Positions 1-6,969 of a DNA stretch of 39,242 nt are shown here, piece by piece. Numbering within the stretch: position 1 is the first letter of the stretch; every line of letters begins with the position of its first letter. The stretch is taken from assembly GCA_000432855.1 (NCBI GenBank), contig HF990859.1, positions 1 to 39,242 on the forward strand. Direction: 5' to 3'. The notes under the pieces were generated by a model. That model saw only the letters and a list, made by a program, of their open reading frames with translations, was not told the DNA's origin and ran no database searches. This stretch comes from Firmicutes bacterium CAG:822 (GTDB lineage: Bacteria > Bacillota_I > Bacilli_A > RF39 > UBA660). A program made the translations under genes and the position numbers.

Positions 1-10
1 GAGGTAAGCT

Positions 11-40
11 AATGTCAAAATTTATTTTGGCATTTTGTTC
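11..40 (+). terminator. Intrinsic terminator of a gene upstream of the window
   Basis: Ten-base-pair stem (11-20 with 25-34, one G-T wobble), a four-base loop and a T-rich tail to about 40. It probably ends a gene lying left of the window. Confidence 0.6.
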
Positions 41-59
41 TTAATTTATCATAAAAGTA

Positions 60-68
60 TGGTATATT
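60..68 (+). promoter_or_regulatory. Extended -10 promoter element for the zinc-ribbon gene
   Basis: TGG directly followed by TATATT, 22 bases before the start codon. There is no convincing -35 box, as expected for an extended -10 promoter. Confidence 0.45.
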
Positions 69-90
69 AAATATAGATTGGAGGAATTAT

Positions 91-363
91 ATGAAATGCC
101 CTGTATGTAAAGATGTTACTTTACTTATGAGCGAGAAGAAAGGAATTGAAATTGATTATTGCCCTGAATGCCGTGGAATTTGGCTTGATAGAGGCGAACT
201 TGAAAAGTTATTAGAAAAAGAAAATGAAGTTATACGTCATGATTATGATAATCGTGATTATGAAAAATACGATAAAGATTCAAAATATGAAAAAAATGGA
301 AAACATACTAAGAGAAAGAAAGAATCTATTTTTGGAGAAATTTTTGATATGTTTGGAGATTAG
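91..363 (+). CDS. Zinc-ribbon (zf-TFIIB family) small protein
   Basis: A 90-residue cytoplasmic protein. It opens with CPVC at residues 3-6 and has a second pair, CPEC, at 24-27, followed by RGIWLDRGELEKL. This is the pattern of the zf-TFIIB family (PF13453), whose members bind one zinc with two Cys pairs; their cellular role is mostly unknown. The second half is a highly charged Lys/Asp/Glu/Tyr tail without a recognisable fold, ending in a short hydrophobic patch (FGEIFDMFGD). The ATG has a good ribosome site (TTGGAGGAA). It is monocistronic: a terminator-like hairpin precedes its promoter and another follows its stop codon. The family call is firm, the function is not known. Confidence 0.85.
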   Translation: MKCPVCKDVTLLMSEKKGIEIDYCPECRGIWLDRGELEKLLEKENEVIRHDYDNRDYEKYDKDSKYEKNGKHTKRKKESIFGEIFDMFGD

Positions 364-389
364 AAATATTTGAAAAATATTTCTTTTTT
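363..389 (+). terminator. Intrinsic terminator after the zinc-ribbon gene
   Basis: Perfect nine-base-pair stem (363-371 with 375-383), three-base loop and six Ts. It starts on the last base of the TAG stop codon and ends just before the MerR-type promoter. Confidence 0.8.
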
Positions 390-390
390 C

Positions 391-421
391 TTGACCTAGA
401 GCAAGCTCTAGATTGTATAAT
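391..421 (+). promoter_or_regulatory. MerR-type promoter with 19-bp spacer and operator palindrome
   Basis: A -35 box TTGACC (391-396) and a -10 box TATAAT (416-421) are 19 bases apart, the overlong spacer typical of promoters activated by MerR regulators through DNA distortion. Between them is a perfect inverted repeat CTAGAGC-AA-GCTCTAG (396-411). The MerR gene follows directly, so this is expected to drive the MerR-flavodoxin-CMD-cupin operon under autoregulation. Confidence 0.88.
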
Positions 422-442
422 TGTATAAGAAGGTGATGAAAA

Positions 443-802
443 TTGAATATAGGTGAAGTAGCTAAAGAGCTAGGTTTATCTATTGATACTTTGCGTTATT
501 ACGAGAAAATGGGATTAATTAAAAAGGTTAATAAAGTGGATGGTAAACGTAAGTATAGTGATAAAGATGTTAAAGATTTAAAGTTTATTTTATGTATGAA
601 GTCAGCTGGTCTTTCTTTGAATGATATTAAGAAATTTTTAGAGTATTATGAACAAGGTGATATTACTTTAAATTTAAGAATTAATATGCTTTAAAACCAA
701 AGAGAAATATTAAAGAGAGAAATTAAAGAAAAGAAAGAAACTTTAGATTATTTAAATTATAAGATTGATTTATATGAAAAGAGAAAAGGTGAAAAAAAAT
801 GA
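443..802 (+). pseudogene. MerR-family transcriptional regulator, interrupted by an in-frame stop
   Basis: The first 83 residues form a typical MerR winged-helix DNA-binding domain (NIGEVAKELGLSIDTLRYYE, then a wing and a second helix-turn-helix). Translation starts at TTG behind AGAAGGTGAT. A TAA at 692-694 ends the frame, yet the same frame continues for 35 more codons with the expected dimerisation coiled coil (NQREILKREIKEKKETLDYL, then NYKIDLYEKRK) and stops at a TGA that overlaps the flavodoxin ATG as ATGA. This overlap and the restored family length indicate one gene broken by a single nonsense change. The remaining peptide would have the DNA-binding part but not the coiled coil that MerR proteins need to dimerise. 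A base-call or assembly error is the main alternative. Confidence 0.85.
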
Positions 803-1266
803 AATTGATTTGTTATTATTCTTATACAGGAAATACAAGAGCATTAGCATATAAAATTAAAGAAAAATATGGCTACGATATATGTGAAATTAAGCCGGCA
901 ACTCCTTATAGTGATGATTACGATAAGGTTGTAAATGATGCTCAGGAAGAGGTTAATATGAATTATCAACCAGAGATACAAGATTTAGGTGTTAATATAT
1001 ATGATTATGATACAATCATTTTAATGACACCGGTTTGGTGGTATACAGTGGCTTCACCGGTTAATACTTTTTTACATAAATATGATTTGAAAGGAAAGAC
1101 GATTATACCGGTAGCAACTAATGGTGGTTGGTTAGGTCATACTTTTGAAGATATCGAAAGAATAAGTGGTGCGAATGTTAAAGAAGTACTTAGTTTAAAA
1201 TATAATCAAGATGTATTAACTGAAGAAGATAAATTTAATGATTTTTTGGAAAGGATTGATGATTAA
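799..1266 (+). CDS. Flavodoxin-family protein
   Basis: A 155-residue protein with the FMN phosphate-binding loop at the N terminus (YYSYTGNTRALA, residues 6-17) and the second flavin loop region (ILMTPVWWYTVASPVNTFL). It matches the Flavodoxin_4-like group often found next to MerR regulators and cupins in Bacillota. These proteins carry electrons or reduce quinones and aldehyde-derived compounds; the substrate here is unknown. The ATG overlaps the MerR stop by four bases, so it is translationally coupled to the (broken) regulator, and it is followed two bases later by the CMD gene. The frame is intact with no missing motif. Confidence 0.85.
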   Translation: MKLICYYSYTGNTRALAYKIKEKYGYDICEIKPATPYSDDYDKVVNDAQEEVNMNYQPEIQDLGVNIYDYDTIILMTPVWWYTVASPVNTFLHKYDLKGKTIIPVATNGGWLGHTFEDIERISGANVKEVLSLKYNQDVLTEEDKFNDFLERIDD

Positions 1267-1268
1267 TT

Positions 1269-1592
1269 ATGGTTAAGCAAACGGCAGGTAGAGATAATTT
1301 GGGTGATTTTGTACCTAAGTTTGCAGAACTTAATGACGATGTATTATTTGGTGAGGTATGGTCAAGAGAGGATAAACTTTCTTTAAGAGATCGGTCACTT
1401 GTTACAGTAGTGGCTTTAATGAGTAAAGGAATTTTAGATTCAAGTTTTCAAAGTCATTTGATTAATGCAAAGAAAAACGGAATTACTAAAGATGAAATGG
1501 CTGAAATTTTGACACATGCGGCTTTTTATGCTGGATGGCCAAATGCTTAGGCTGCATTTAGAATGGCTAAGGAGGTTTATAAAGATGAATAA
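1269..1592 (+). pseudogene. Carboxymuconolactone decarboxylase-family protein, interrupted by TAG near its C terminus
   Basis: The protein begins with GRDNLGDFVPKFAELNDDV and has the CMD core (RDRSLVTVVALMSKG; SHLINAKKNGITKDEMAEIL; HAAFYAGWPNA). It is cut at TAG 1548-1550 after 93 residues. The same frame then continues AAFRMAKEVYKDE and stops at 1592, seven bases into the cupin gene. Family members usually read GWP-x-A-W-A-A-F-R-x-A here, so the TAG most simply derives from a Trp TGG codon by one G-to-A change. It lacks the redox Cys pair of AhpD-type relatives and belongs with the CMD-like group. The truncated form would lose the last helix of the fold and may not fold or oligomerise. Confidence 0.82.
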
Positions 1593-2013
1593 AGAAGAAT
1601 TTGAAAAGGTAAATGTTTTTGGTTTAGATAATCCTAATGATGCTTTTGCACAGTATTTTATAGGTCAAAGTTATTTAAATCCTTTGACTGATTTAAATGA
1701 AACAAGTTTATTTTTAGCAAATGTTACTTTTGAACCAGGATGCAGAAATAACTGGCATATTCATCATGCATCTAATGGTGGTGGACAGTTATTAATATGT
1801 ACAGCTGGATATGGCTGGTATCAGGAAGAAGGTAAAGAGGCTATTAGTTTGAAACCGGGTAAGGTTATTACGATTCCAGCTAATGTTAAGCATTGGCACG
1901 GTGCTAAGAAAGAATCATGGTTTAGTCATATTGCAATAGAAGTACCTGGTGAAGATACTTCTAATGAATGGCTAGAAGAAGTTAGTGATGAAGAATATAA
2001 TAAATTGGATTAA
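1585..2013 (+). CDS. Cupin-domain protein
   Basis: A 142-residue single-domain cupin. Motif 1 is NWHIHHASNGGGQ (H58, H60, H61, Q68) and motif 2 is IPANVKHWHGA (H103, H105), giving the metal ligands expected in the family. It resembles the cupins found beside carboxymuconolactone decarboxylase and flavodoxin genes. Relatives act as small metal-dependent enzymes; the reaction here is not known. The start at 1585 is set by AAGGAGG at 1569-1575 and overlaps the original CMD stop. An upstream in-frame ATG at 1516 lies inside the CMD coding sequence and is unlikely to be used. It is the last gene of the operon and is followed by a terminator. Confidence 0.85.
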   Translation: MNKEEFEKVNVFGLDNPNDAFAQYFIGQSYLNPLTDLNETSLFLANVTFEPGCRNNWHIHHASNGGGQLLICTAGYGWYQEEGKEAISLKPGKVITIPANVKHWHGAKKESWFSHIAIEVPGEDTSNEWLEEVSDEEYNKLD

Positions 2014-2026
2014 TTTTAGAATTTAT

Positions 2027-2075
2027 AAGCAAGTGATTTTTCGAAAATATTACTTGCTTTTTTTTTTTTTTTTTT
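2027..2075 (+). terminator. Terminator of the MerR/cupin operon
   Basis: Stem AAGCAAGT (2027-2034) pairs with ACTTGCTT (2052-2059), followed by an unbroken T run ending at 2075. Confidence 0.85.
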
Positions 2076-2125
2076 GATATTTTTTCGAAAATATTACTTG
2101 CTTTTTTTTTTTTTTTTTTTGATAT
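2037..2125 (+). repeat. Tandem duplication of the 3' half of a terminator with its poly-T tract
   Basis: Two units of 44 and 45 bp, 2037-2080 and 2081-2125, each made of TTTTTCGAAAATATTACTTG, a C, a run of 18 or 19 Ts, and GATAT. The second copy lacks the 5' arm of the hairpin. The two T runs are the longest homopolymers I noticed in the window. Slippage-type duplication is the likely origin. Confidence 0.9.
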
Positions 2126-2154
2126 TATGGGTGTATAAGGTAGAGAGGTGTATT

Positions 2155-2976
2155 ATGGAAGATTTATTAATTAAAAGTAGAAAGTTAAATTTAAAGAAAT
2201 TTTTTGTTTTTTTATGGGCTATATTAGGAAGCATATTTTTAGTTATTTTAATTATTAAAGGTATTGATTATCATGAATATAAGAGTGGACAAAATTTTGC
2301 GATTGACTCAATTATGAAAGTTACTGATCAATTTGATGATTATAAATATAATAGAAAAGAATTAGTGCAGGAGATATATGATTTTTTAAATCCTTATTAT
2401 ATAAATACTAATACGAGTTATGGAAGATATAATAATTCTGATTTAGTATCTTCGGCTACTGATGCTGATAGGGCTTTAGGTAATCTATTAAGTGAAAATG
2501 GTTATGACTGTTATTATGGTTCTGAATATTTAAGATATACTAGTTTTTTAAGTTATACTTTTGCTCATGTAAATAATTTGATGATTATATATGGTTTTAT
2601 GGTTATTTTAGCTGTGTTTATTAGTGTTATTTATATTTTAAATAAGAAAACTAGTATTACGGTGAATGGTAATATGATTATATGTAAGAAAATAAGTGGG
2701 AAGAGTGTTCAATTTATGCTTAACGATGTAAAGAGTGTTGAAACTACTTTTTTAAAGGGACTAAAAATAACTGGGAATGGAATTAAGTATAGAATTATTT
2801 TAGTTAATAATAATGAGATTTTGAAAAGTGAAATTATGAAGTTACTAACTAATTCAAAAAATAAAAGTGTTGGTGTAAGTGAAGCTGATGAATTAATTAA
2901 ATTTAAAAGATTATTAGAAGAAGGTATAATTAGTCAGGAAGAATTCGAAAAGAAAAAGGCTGATATTTTAAAATAG
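2155..2976 (+). CDS. Membrane protein with C-terminal SHOCT domain
   Basis: A 273-residue protein of unknown function. It has a short basic N terminus, a membrane helix at about 16-37, an extracytoplasmic-size region with many Tyr and Asn residues, a second helix at about 141-163, a segment that could fold like a PH-type domain (about 166-232), and a typical SHOCT motif at the end (DELIKFKRLLEEGIISQEEF, then EKKKADIL). SHOCT domains are short helical oligomerisation modules often found at protein ends. The start is placed at 2155 behind AGAGAGGTG; reading from a TTG-like start further upstream would translate the poly-T tract into poly-Phe and is not credible. It stands alone between two terminators. 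Confidence 0.72.
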   Translation: MEDLLIKSRKLNLKKFFVFLWAILGSIFLVILIIKGIDYHEYKSGQNFAIDSIMKVTDQFDDYKYNRKELVQEIYDFLNPYYINTNTSYGRYNNSDLVSSATDADRALGNLLSENGYDCYYGSEYLRYTSFLSYTFAHVNNLMIIYGFMVILAVFISVIYILNKKTSITVNGNMIICKKISGKSVQFMLNDVKSVETTFLKGLKITGNGIKYRIILVNNNEILKSEIMKLLTNSKNKSVGVSEADELIKFKRLLEEGIISQEEFEKKKADILK

Positions 2977-3001
2977 AATTGAGTATTTTCTCAATTTTTT
3001 T
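2977..3001 (+). terminator. Intrinsic terminator after the SHOCT gene
   Basis: Stem AATTGAG with CTCAATT around a six-base loop, then Ts. Its bases also contain the candidate -35 box (TTGAGT, 2979-2984) of the next promoter. Confidence 0.75.
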
Positions 3002-3009
3002 GGTATAAT
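2979..3009 (+). promoter_or_regulatory. Promoter with extended -10 placed for a leaderless mRNA
   Basis: TGG-TATAAT with the -10 box at 3004-3009 and a possible -35 TTGAGT 19 bases upstream. The ATG of the next gene is at 3016, only six bases after the -10 box, so transcription should start on or next to the A of the start codon. Confidence 0.7.
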
Positions 3010-3015
3010 TTTATT

Positions 3016-3894
3016 ATGATATTAAATGTTAGTGGTAGAACAGATATAGTAGCTTTTTATAGCAAGTGGTTTATGAATAGATATAATGAGGGTTATGTAG
3101 ATGTGCGTAATCCTTTTTATCCTAAGTTAGTTAGTAGAATATATTTTGACGATGTCGATTTGCTTGTTTTCTGTACGAAAAATCCTATTCCTATTTTAAA
3201 CGATTTAGATAAGATTAATAAACCGATTATTTTTCATGTAACTTTAACTCCTTATGGTAAAGATATTGAGCCAAATGTAATACCTAAAGGTAAAATTATA
3301 GAAGCTATAAAAAAATTATCTGTGATTGTTGGTACAGATAATGTGTATGTGAGATATGATCCTATTTTAATAAATGATAGATATGATGTGAACTTTCATA
3401 TTAAATCTTTTGAGAGTTTGTGTACTAAACTTGGTGGATATATAAAACATATTATTGTGTCTTTTGTCGATGATTATAAAAATGTCAGAAATAATATGAG
3501 TGTATTAAAACTTCATAAAAATGATGAGAGCATTTATAAAAATATTGGGAAAAATTTTAGTAGGATAGCTAGAGAAAATGGAATGACAGCTCAAACGTGT
3601 TATGAGAAAAATGATCTATCAGAGTATGGGTTTATTTCTAATCCTTGTGTTTCGAAAGAACTTGCTCTTAGTTTAACTGGAAAGAAGTTTCCAAAGTGGA
3701 AAGCGCGTAACTGTGGATGTGTGGAAATGGTTGATATTGGAGTTTATAATACTTGCAAACACTTTTGTAAGTATTGTTATGCAAATTATGATGAGAAAAA
3801 GGTAATAGAAAATGTAAAAAATCACGATGATAATTCTTCTTTATTAATTGGTTATTTAGAAAATGATGATGAAATTAAAATAAGAAAAAAATAA
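3016..3894 (+). CDS. DUF1848 family protein with C-terminal CxxxCxxC cluster
   Basis: A 292-residue cytoplasmic protein. The N terminus (ILNVSGRTDIVAFYSKWFMN) and the motif LLVFCTKNP are hallmarks of DUF1848 (PF08902). Near the C terminus are C233, C235 and then C247-x3-C251-x2-C254, the spacing of a radical-SAM [4Fe-4S] site, though placed at the end of the protein rather than near its start. The family has been likened to spore photoproduct lyase-like enzymes, but no reaction is established. The start at 3016 is needed to include the conserved N terminus although no ribosome site precedes it (see promoter). It is monocistronic. Confidence 0.85.
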   Translation: MILNVSGRTDIVAFYSKWFMNRYNEGYVDVRNPFYPKLVSRIYFDDVDLLVFCTKNPIPILNDLDKINKPIIFHVTLTPYGKDIEPNVIPKGKIIEAIKKLSVIVGTDNVYVRYDPILINDRYDVNFHIKSFESLCTKLGGYIKHIIVSFVDDYKNVRNNMSVLKLHKNDESIYKNIGKNFSRIARENGMTAQTCYEKNDLSEYGFISNPCVSKELALSLTGKKFPKWKARNCGCVEMVDIGVYNTCKHFCKYCYANYDEKKVIENVKNHDDNSSLLIGYLENDDEIKIRKK

Positions 3895-4038
3895 TTTACA
3901 TTTTATTTACATTTATGCGTGTTTTATTATAACTTTTCAATAATATTACCTTTTTATATTTTAAAATAATTACGCTTTTTTATTAACATTTTCTTTATAT
4001 TTTTGAAAAAAATAAGATAAAAAGTAATAAAATGTAAA
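3895..4038. repeat. 13-bp perfect inverted repeat in an intergenic gap
   Basis: TTTACATTTTATT at 3895-3907 is exactly mirrored by AATAAAATGTAAA at 4026-4038, within a very AT-rich 229-bp gap that has no gene. It may be a chance match or the ends of a small decayed element. Confidence 0.35.
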
Positions 4039-4123
4039 AATATGTAACTGTAAAATCGTTATTCGCTATTTGTGGGGTATTAAAATTGTATAGATTTTGA
4101 TATTCTTTTTTTGAGGTGAGAAA

Positions 4124-5269
4124 ATGGATACTTTAAAAATTGGCAAGTTTATTGCAAGAATGAGAAAAGAAAAAAATATGACACAAGAAGACTTGGCTAG
4201 AATTTTAGGAGTTACTAATAAAACTATATCAAGGTGGGAAAATGGAAATTACATGCCGGATTTATCTTTATTAAAACCACTTAGTGAGGTTTTAGATATT
4301 TCATTAAATGAGCTTTTAAGTGGTGAGAAGGATATTAGTGTTCAAAAGGCGAATGAAAACATATCTAATATTACTAATTATTCTAATTTAGTCATTAATA
4401 AAGTTTTAAAAAATATTTATATTACCTTAATGTTTTTGGGCTTGTTTTTAATTATTTCGGCTTTATTAGTAACTTCACCAGAAAGTAGTTGGGGATCTAT
4501 TTATACGGCTATTGGATTATGTATGTTTATAATCGGATTTAATAGATGTTTAAAGAAGTATAATATAATTTGGCAATGGATCTTGACTTTAGGAGTTACA
4601 GTTTTATGTTTAGGTCTTTTATTGTTTTTTGATTATTTAAATGTAATAGAAAACAAAAGTGTTCCAAGATTTAGGTTATCAGTTACTTATACTAGTGAAG
4701 ATGTAATAGAATATGATGCTTTATTTTACAAGGTATTTAGAATAAATCATGATACTCCAAACGAATATTATATTGTGGATAATTCAAAAAATTATAATGT
4801 TTCCACAGTACCAAAAAGTCCTTTTAATAGGAATGTTAGTGGTATTGATAATCTGATAAAATACAAAAATAAGTATTTAGGTAATAATAGTAATACAGGT
4901 AATTTAATTAATTCTTTACCTCTTGCAAATTATGGTTATGCTTTTGAGATTGATGGAACTAATTTAATAATAAATTATTATATGACTGATTGGTATTATA
5001 ATGATAATTTATATGTTAATAAAGCATTGATATATAATAGTGTTTCTTTATTTAGTTTAATTGATAACTTAGATAATATTACTTATAATTTTAGTGGTTC
5101 ATCTTATTGTGTAAATAGAAATAATATTGTGGATAATTATCCTAATTATTCTAAAATTTTAAATAATGATGAAATTAATAAAAATACTTTTAATAAGTAT
5201 GTGGAAAATATGATGAATGATGATAGTTTTATAGAAAATAATTTTTCAGAAATATTTGAAGAAAGTTAA
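4124..5269 (+). CDS. XRE-family regulator fused to a membrane sensor region
   Basis: A 381-residue protein. Residues 5-62 form a Cro/C1-type helix-turn-helix (MTQEDLARILGVTNKTISRW, then ENGNYMPDL). Three membrane helices follow at about 96-117, 124-143 and 147-171, and then some 200 residues, rich in Asn, Tyr and Ser, that should lie outside the membrane. This is the layout of a one-component membrane-bound regulator that senses an outside signal; the C-terminal part matches no domain I recognise. The ribosome site is GAGGTGAG. No partner gene is adjacent in the same operon: the next gene has its own promoter starting three bases after this stop codon. Confidence 0.78.
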   Translation: MDTLKIGKFIARMRKEKNMTQEDLARILGVTNKTISRWENGNYMPDLSLLKPLSEVLDISLNELLSGEKDISVQKANENISNITNYSNLVINKVLKNIYITLMFLGLFLIISALLVTSPESSWGSIYTAIGLCMFIIGFNRCLKKYNIIWQWILTLGVTVLCLGLLLFFDYLNVIENKSVPRFRLSVTYTSEDVIEYDALFYKVFRINHDTPNEYYIVDNSKNYNVSTVPKSPFNRNVSGIDNLIKYKNKYLGNNSNTGNLINSLPLANYGYAFEIDGTNLIINYYMTDWYYNDNLYVNKALIYNSVSLFSLIDNLDNITYNFSGSSYCVNRNNIVDNYPNYSKILNNDEINKNTFNKYVENMMNDDSFIENNFSEIFEES

Positions 5270-5271
5270 AT

Positions 5272-5299
5272 TTGACAATTTGTTAGAAAGTTATATAAT
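5272..5299 (+). promoter_or_regulatory. Sigma-A type promoter
   Basis: TTGACA (5272-5277), a 16-base spacer and TATAAT (5294-5299), both perfect consensus boxes, upstream of the gene at 5329. Confidence 0.85.
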
Positions 5300-5328
5300 A
5301 TACCTCGTTATTTAAAGGGGGAAATATT

Positions 5329-5787
5329 ATGAAATTAGGCAAAGTAGAAAATAAGAAGGCTTTAGGAATATTTGAGAAAAAAACAAAAGATGATTTAGAA
5401 AATAAGGAAATAGTAAATTTTGCAGCAGAATACTGGGCTAATGCGATTTTGAATTCTGGTAAAGATCAAATTAGTGTTCAGATGGGAAATGGTTTTATTA
5501 CATTGTCCGAAAAAGAATTGGAAAAGTTTAAAAAAGCGTTTATTAGTTATATCTTAAAAATTTTTCCAGTTGGTGATAATAGTATTACACTATGGACATC
5601 TAATGGTGAATATTTTGATAGAGTTGGTGTAGATAGTTATTTGAAGGAAATTATGAAAAAATCTAATTTACCACTTACTTGTTTACCAAGTGATATATGT
5701 ATGTGGATATATCCTAATAAAATTGATATTGAAGACGAATTTCAACAAGAAACTATATACTCTTCTCAATCAAAAAAGCTAAAATAA
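5329..5787 (+). CDS. Hypothetical protein
   Basis: A 152-residue soluble protein with no signal peptide or membrane helix. I do not recognise its family. Predicted features are a helical N-terminal half (KVENKKALGIFEKKTKDDLE) and a mixed C-terminal half. A consensus promoter, a strong ribosome site (AAAGGGGGAAA) and a shared terminator indicate a real and probably well-expressed gene. Confidence 0.6.
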   Translation: MKLGKVENKKALGIFEKKTKDDLENKEIVNFAAEYWANAILNSGKDQISVQMGNGFITLSEKELEKFKKAFISYILKIFPVGDNSITLWTSNGEYFDRVGVDSYLKEIMKKSNLPLTCLPSDICMWIYPNKIDIEDEFQQETIYSSQSKKLK

Positions 5788-5814
5788 AAATGGATTGATT
5801 ATAATCCATTTTTT
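5787..5814. terminator. Bidirectional terminator between convergent genes
   Basis: Stem AAAATGGATT paired with AATCCATTTT, with A and T tracts on the two sides. It lies between the hypothetical gene on + and the dehydrogenase on -, overlapping the first gene's stop codon. Confidence 0.8.
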
Positions 5815-6841
5815 AATGTTGATTTGGATCAACCATAATTTTAATGGCATCATCAGTTCCACTAGTAAGTCTTTCATAGGCTTTTTGAGTGTCAGTTAAT
5901 GGGACAATGTCATCAACAAATTTCATAACATCTATTTTTTTATTAGAAATTAAACTAATACATTTTTTGAATTCTTCTTTTGTATAAGCGATTGATCCTT
6001 TAATAGTTATTTCTTTCATAACGGCGATTATTGATGCGAATTCAATTGGTTTTTGAGAAACACCAGCTAAAACAATAGTACCACCAGCTTTAACACTCAT
6101 AAGTTCACTTTCCACAGCTTTAGTGTTTCCAGAACAATCAATAACAATATCAAATCCATTTTGAGTTTTAGTCATAATGTTATTTATAAAATTTGGATCT
6201 TTAGCATCAAACCATTCATCAGCAACACCTAATTTAACTGATTTTTGTCCCCTAGCTGGATTTGTTTCACTAACAGCTACGTATTCAGCTCCTTCTAATT
6301 TAGCGAACATAGCTGATACTAGTCCAATGATTCCACCACCAACAACTAAAACTTTGTCGCCAACTCGGATATCTGCTAAATGAACGGCATGAAGACCAAC
6401 GGCAGTAGGTTCAACCATGGCTCCTTCTTCATCAGTTACATTGTCTGGCAATTTTATTACCATATCTGACCTTACAGCGATTGTACTAGTTAGACCACCT
6501 GGATTATCTAATGATAAACCAACGGCATGTGTCCATGTTTCTGCACAATATTGTGGATTTCCTGTTTCACACGCTTCACAATGTCCACATGGTGAGATTG
6601 GTAAAGCTGTAACTCTATCACCAATTTTTAAGTCATATCTATTACCTGGATTACTAACTTTCCCGGTAAATTCATGCCCCATAATTAAACCTTTAGGTTC
6701 TCCAGCGTCCCAGTAGTGAATGTCTGAACCACATATGCCAGTTTTGATAACGTTAATTATAACTTTCTCATTATCTGGTGTTGGTTCTTTCACATCAGTG
6801 ATTTTAAATTTTTTTATATCTTCGATTACTGCTGCTTTCAT
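5813..6841 (-). CDS. Zinc-dependent medium-chain alcohol/polyol dehydrogenase
   Basis: A 342-residue MDR-superfamily enzyme that oxidises an alcohol or polyol with NAD(P)+. Catalytic zinc ligands are C37 (GICGSD) and H56-E57 (GHEFTG); the structural zinc site is complete (C85, C88, C91, C99 in PCGHCEACETGNPQYC). The nucleotide-binding loop is VVGGGIIGL (residues 167-175). The family includes threonine, sorbitol/iditol and butanediol dehydrogenases, and the sequence alone does not decide between them. The start has GGAGGTAAAAT in front. It is a single-gene unit with an extended -10 promoter and a bidirectional terminator. Confidence 0.88.
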   Translation of the reverse strand: MKAAVIEDIKKFKITDVKEPTPDNEKVIINVIKTGICGSDIHYWDAGEPKGLIMGHEFTGKVSNPGNRYDLKIGDRVTALPISPCGHCEACETGNPQYCAETWTHAVGLSLDNPGGLTSTIAVRSDMVIKLPDNVTDEEGAMVEPTAVGLHAVHLADIRVGDKVLVVGGGIIGLVSAMFAKLEGAEYVAVSETNPARGQKSVKLGVADEWFDAKDPNFINNIMTKTQNGFDIVIDCSGNTKAVESELMSVKAGGTIVLAGVSQKPIEFASIIAVMKEITIKGSIAYTKEEFKKCISLISNKKIDVMKFVDDIVPLTDTQKAYERLTSGTDDAIKIMVDPNQH

Positions 6842-6858
6842 ATTTTACCTCCATTATA

Positions 6859-6867
6859 ATTATAGCA
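6859..6867 (-). promoter_or_regulatory. Extended -10 promoter element for the dehydrogenase
   Basis: On the - strand TGC is followed by TATAAT at 6864-6859, then a second TATAAT and GGAGG before the start codon. Confidence 0.5.
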
Positions 6868-6927
6868 TTTTTAAATAATAAGAAATGAAAAAAGTCTTAT
6901 CTTTTTTAAATTTTACTTTATATATAC

Positions 6928-6958
6928 TAAAAACAGTATGCTTTTAAGCATACTGTTT
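6928..6958 (-). terminator. Terminator of the collagen-like gene
   Basis: Long perfect stem AAACAGTATGCTT / AAGCATACTGTTT (6931-6943 with 6946-6958), followed on the - strand by TTTAGTATATA. It is just downstream of the collagen-like gene's stop codon. Confidence 0.8.
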
Positions 6959-6969
6959 GAGTATTGTGT

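Noticed and set aside
443..1592. Stop-codon reassignment or programmed read-through as the reason for the internal TAA and TAG
   Set aside because: Different stops are involved, and many intact genes nearby end with TAA, TAG or TGA exactly where their families end. No read-through signal is evident.
2074..2154. Upstream extension of the SHOCT protein
   Set aside because: It would read the poly-T tract as poly-Phe and has no ribosome site; ATG 2155 has one.
6177..6716. Two + strand open frames inside the dehydrogenase gene
   Set aside because: They oppose a clear zinc dehydrogenase, lack ribosome sites and have no family-like sequence.
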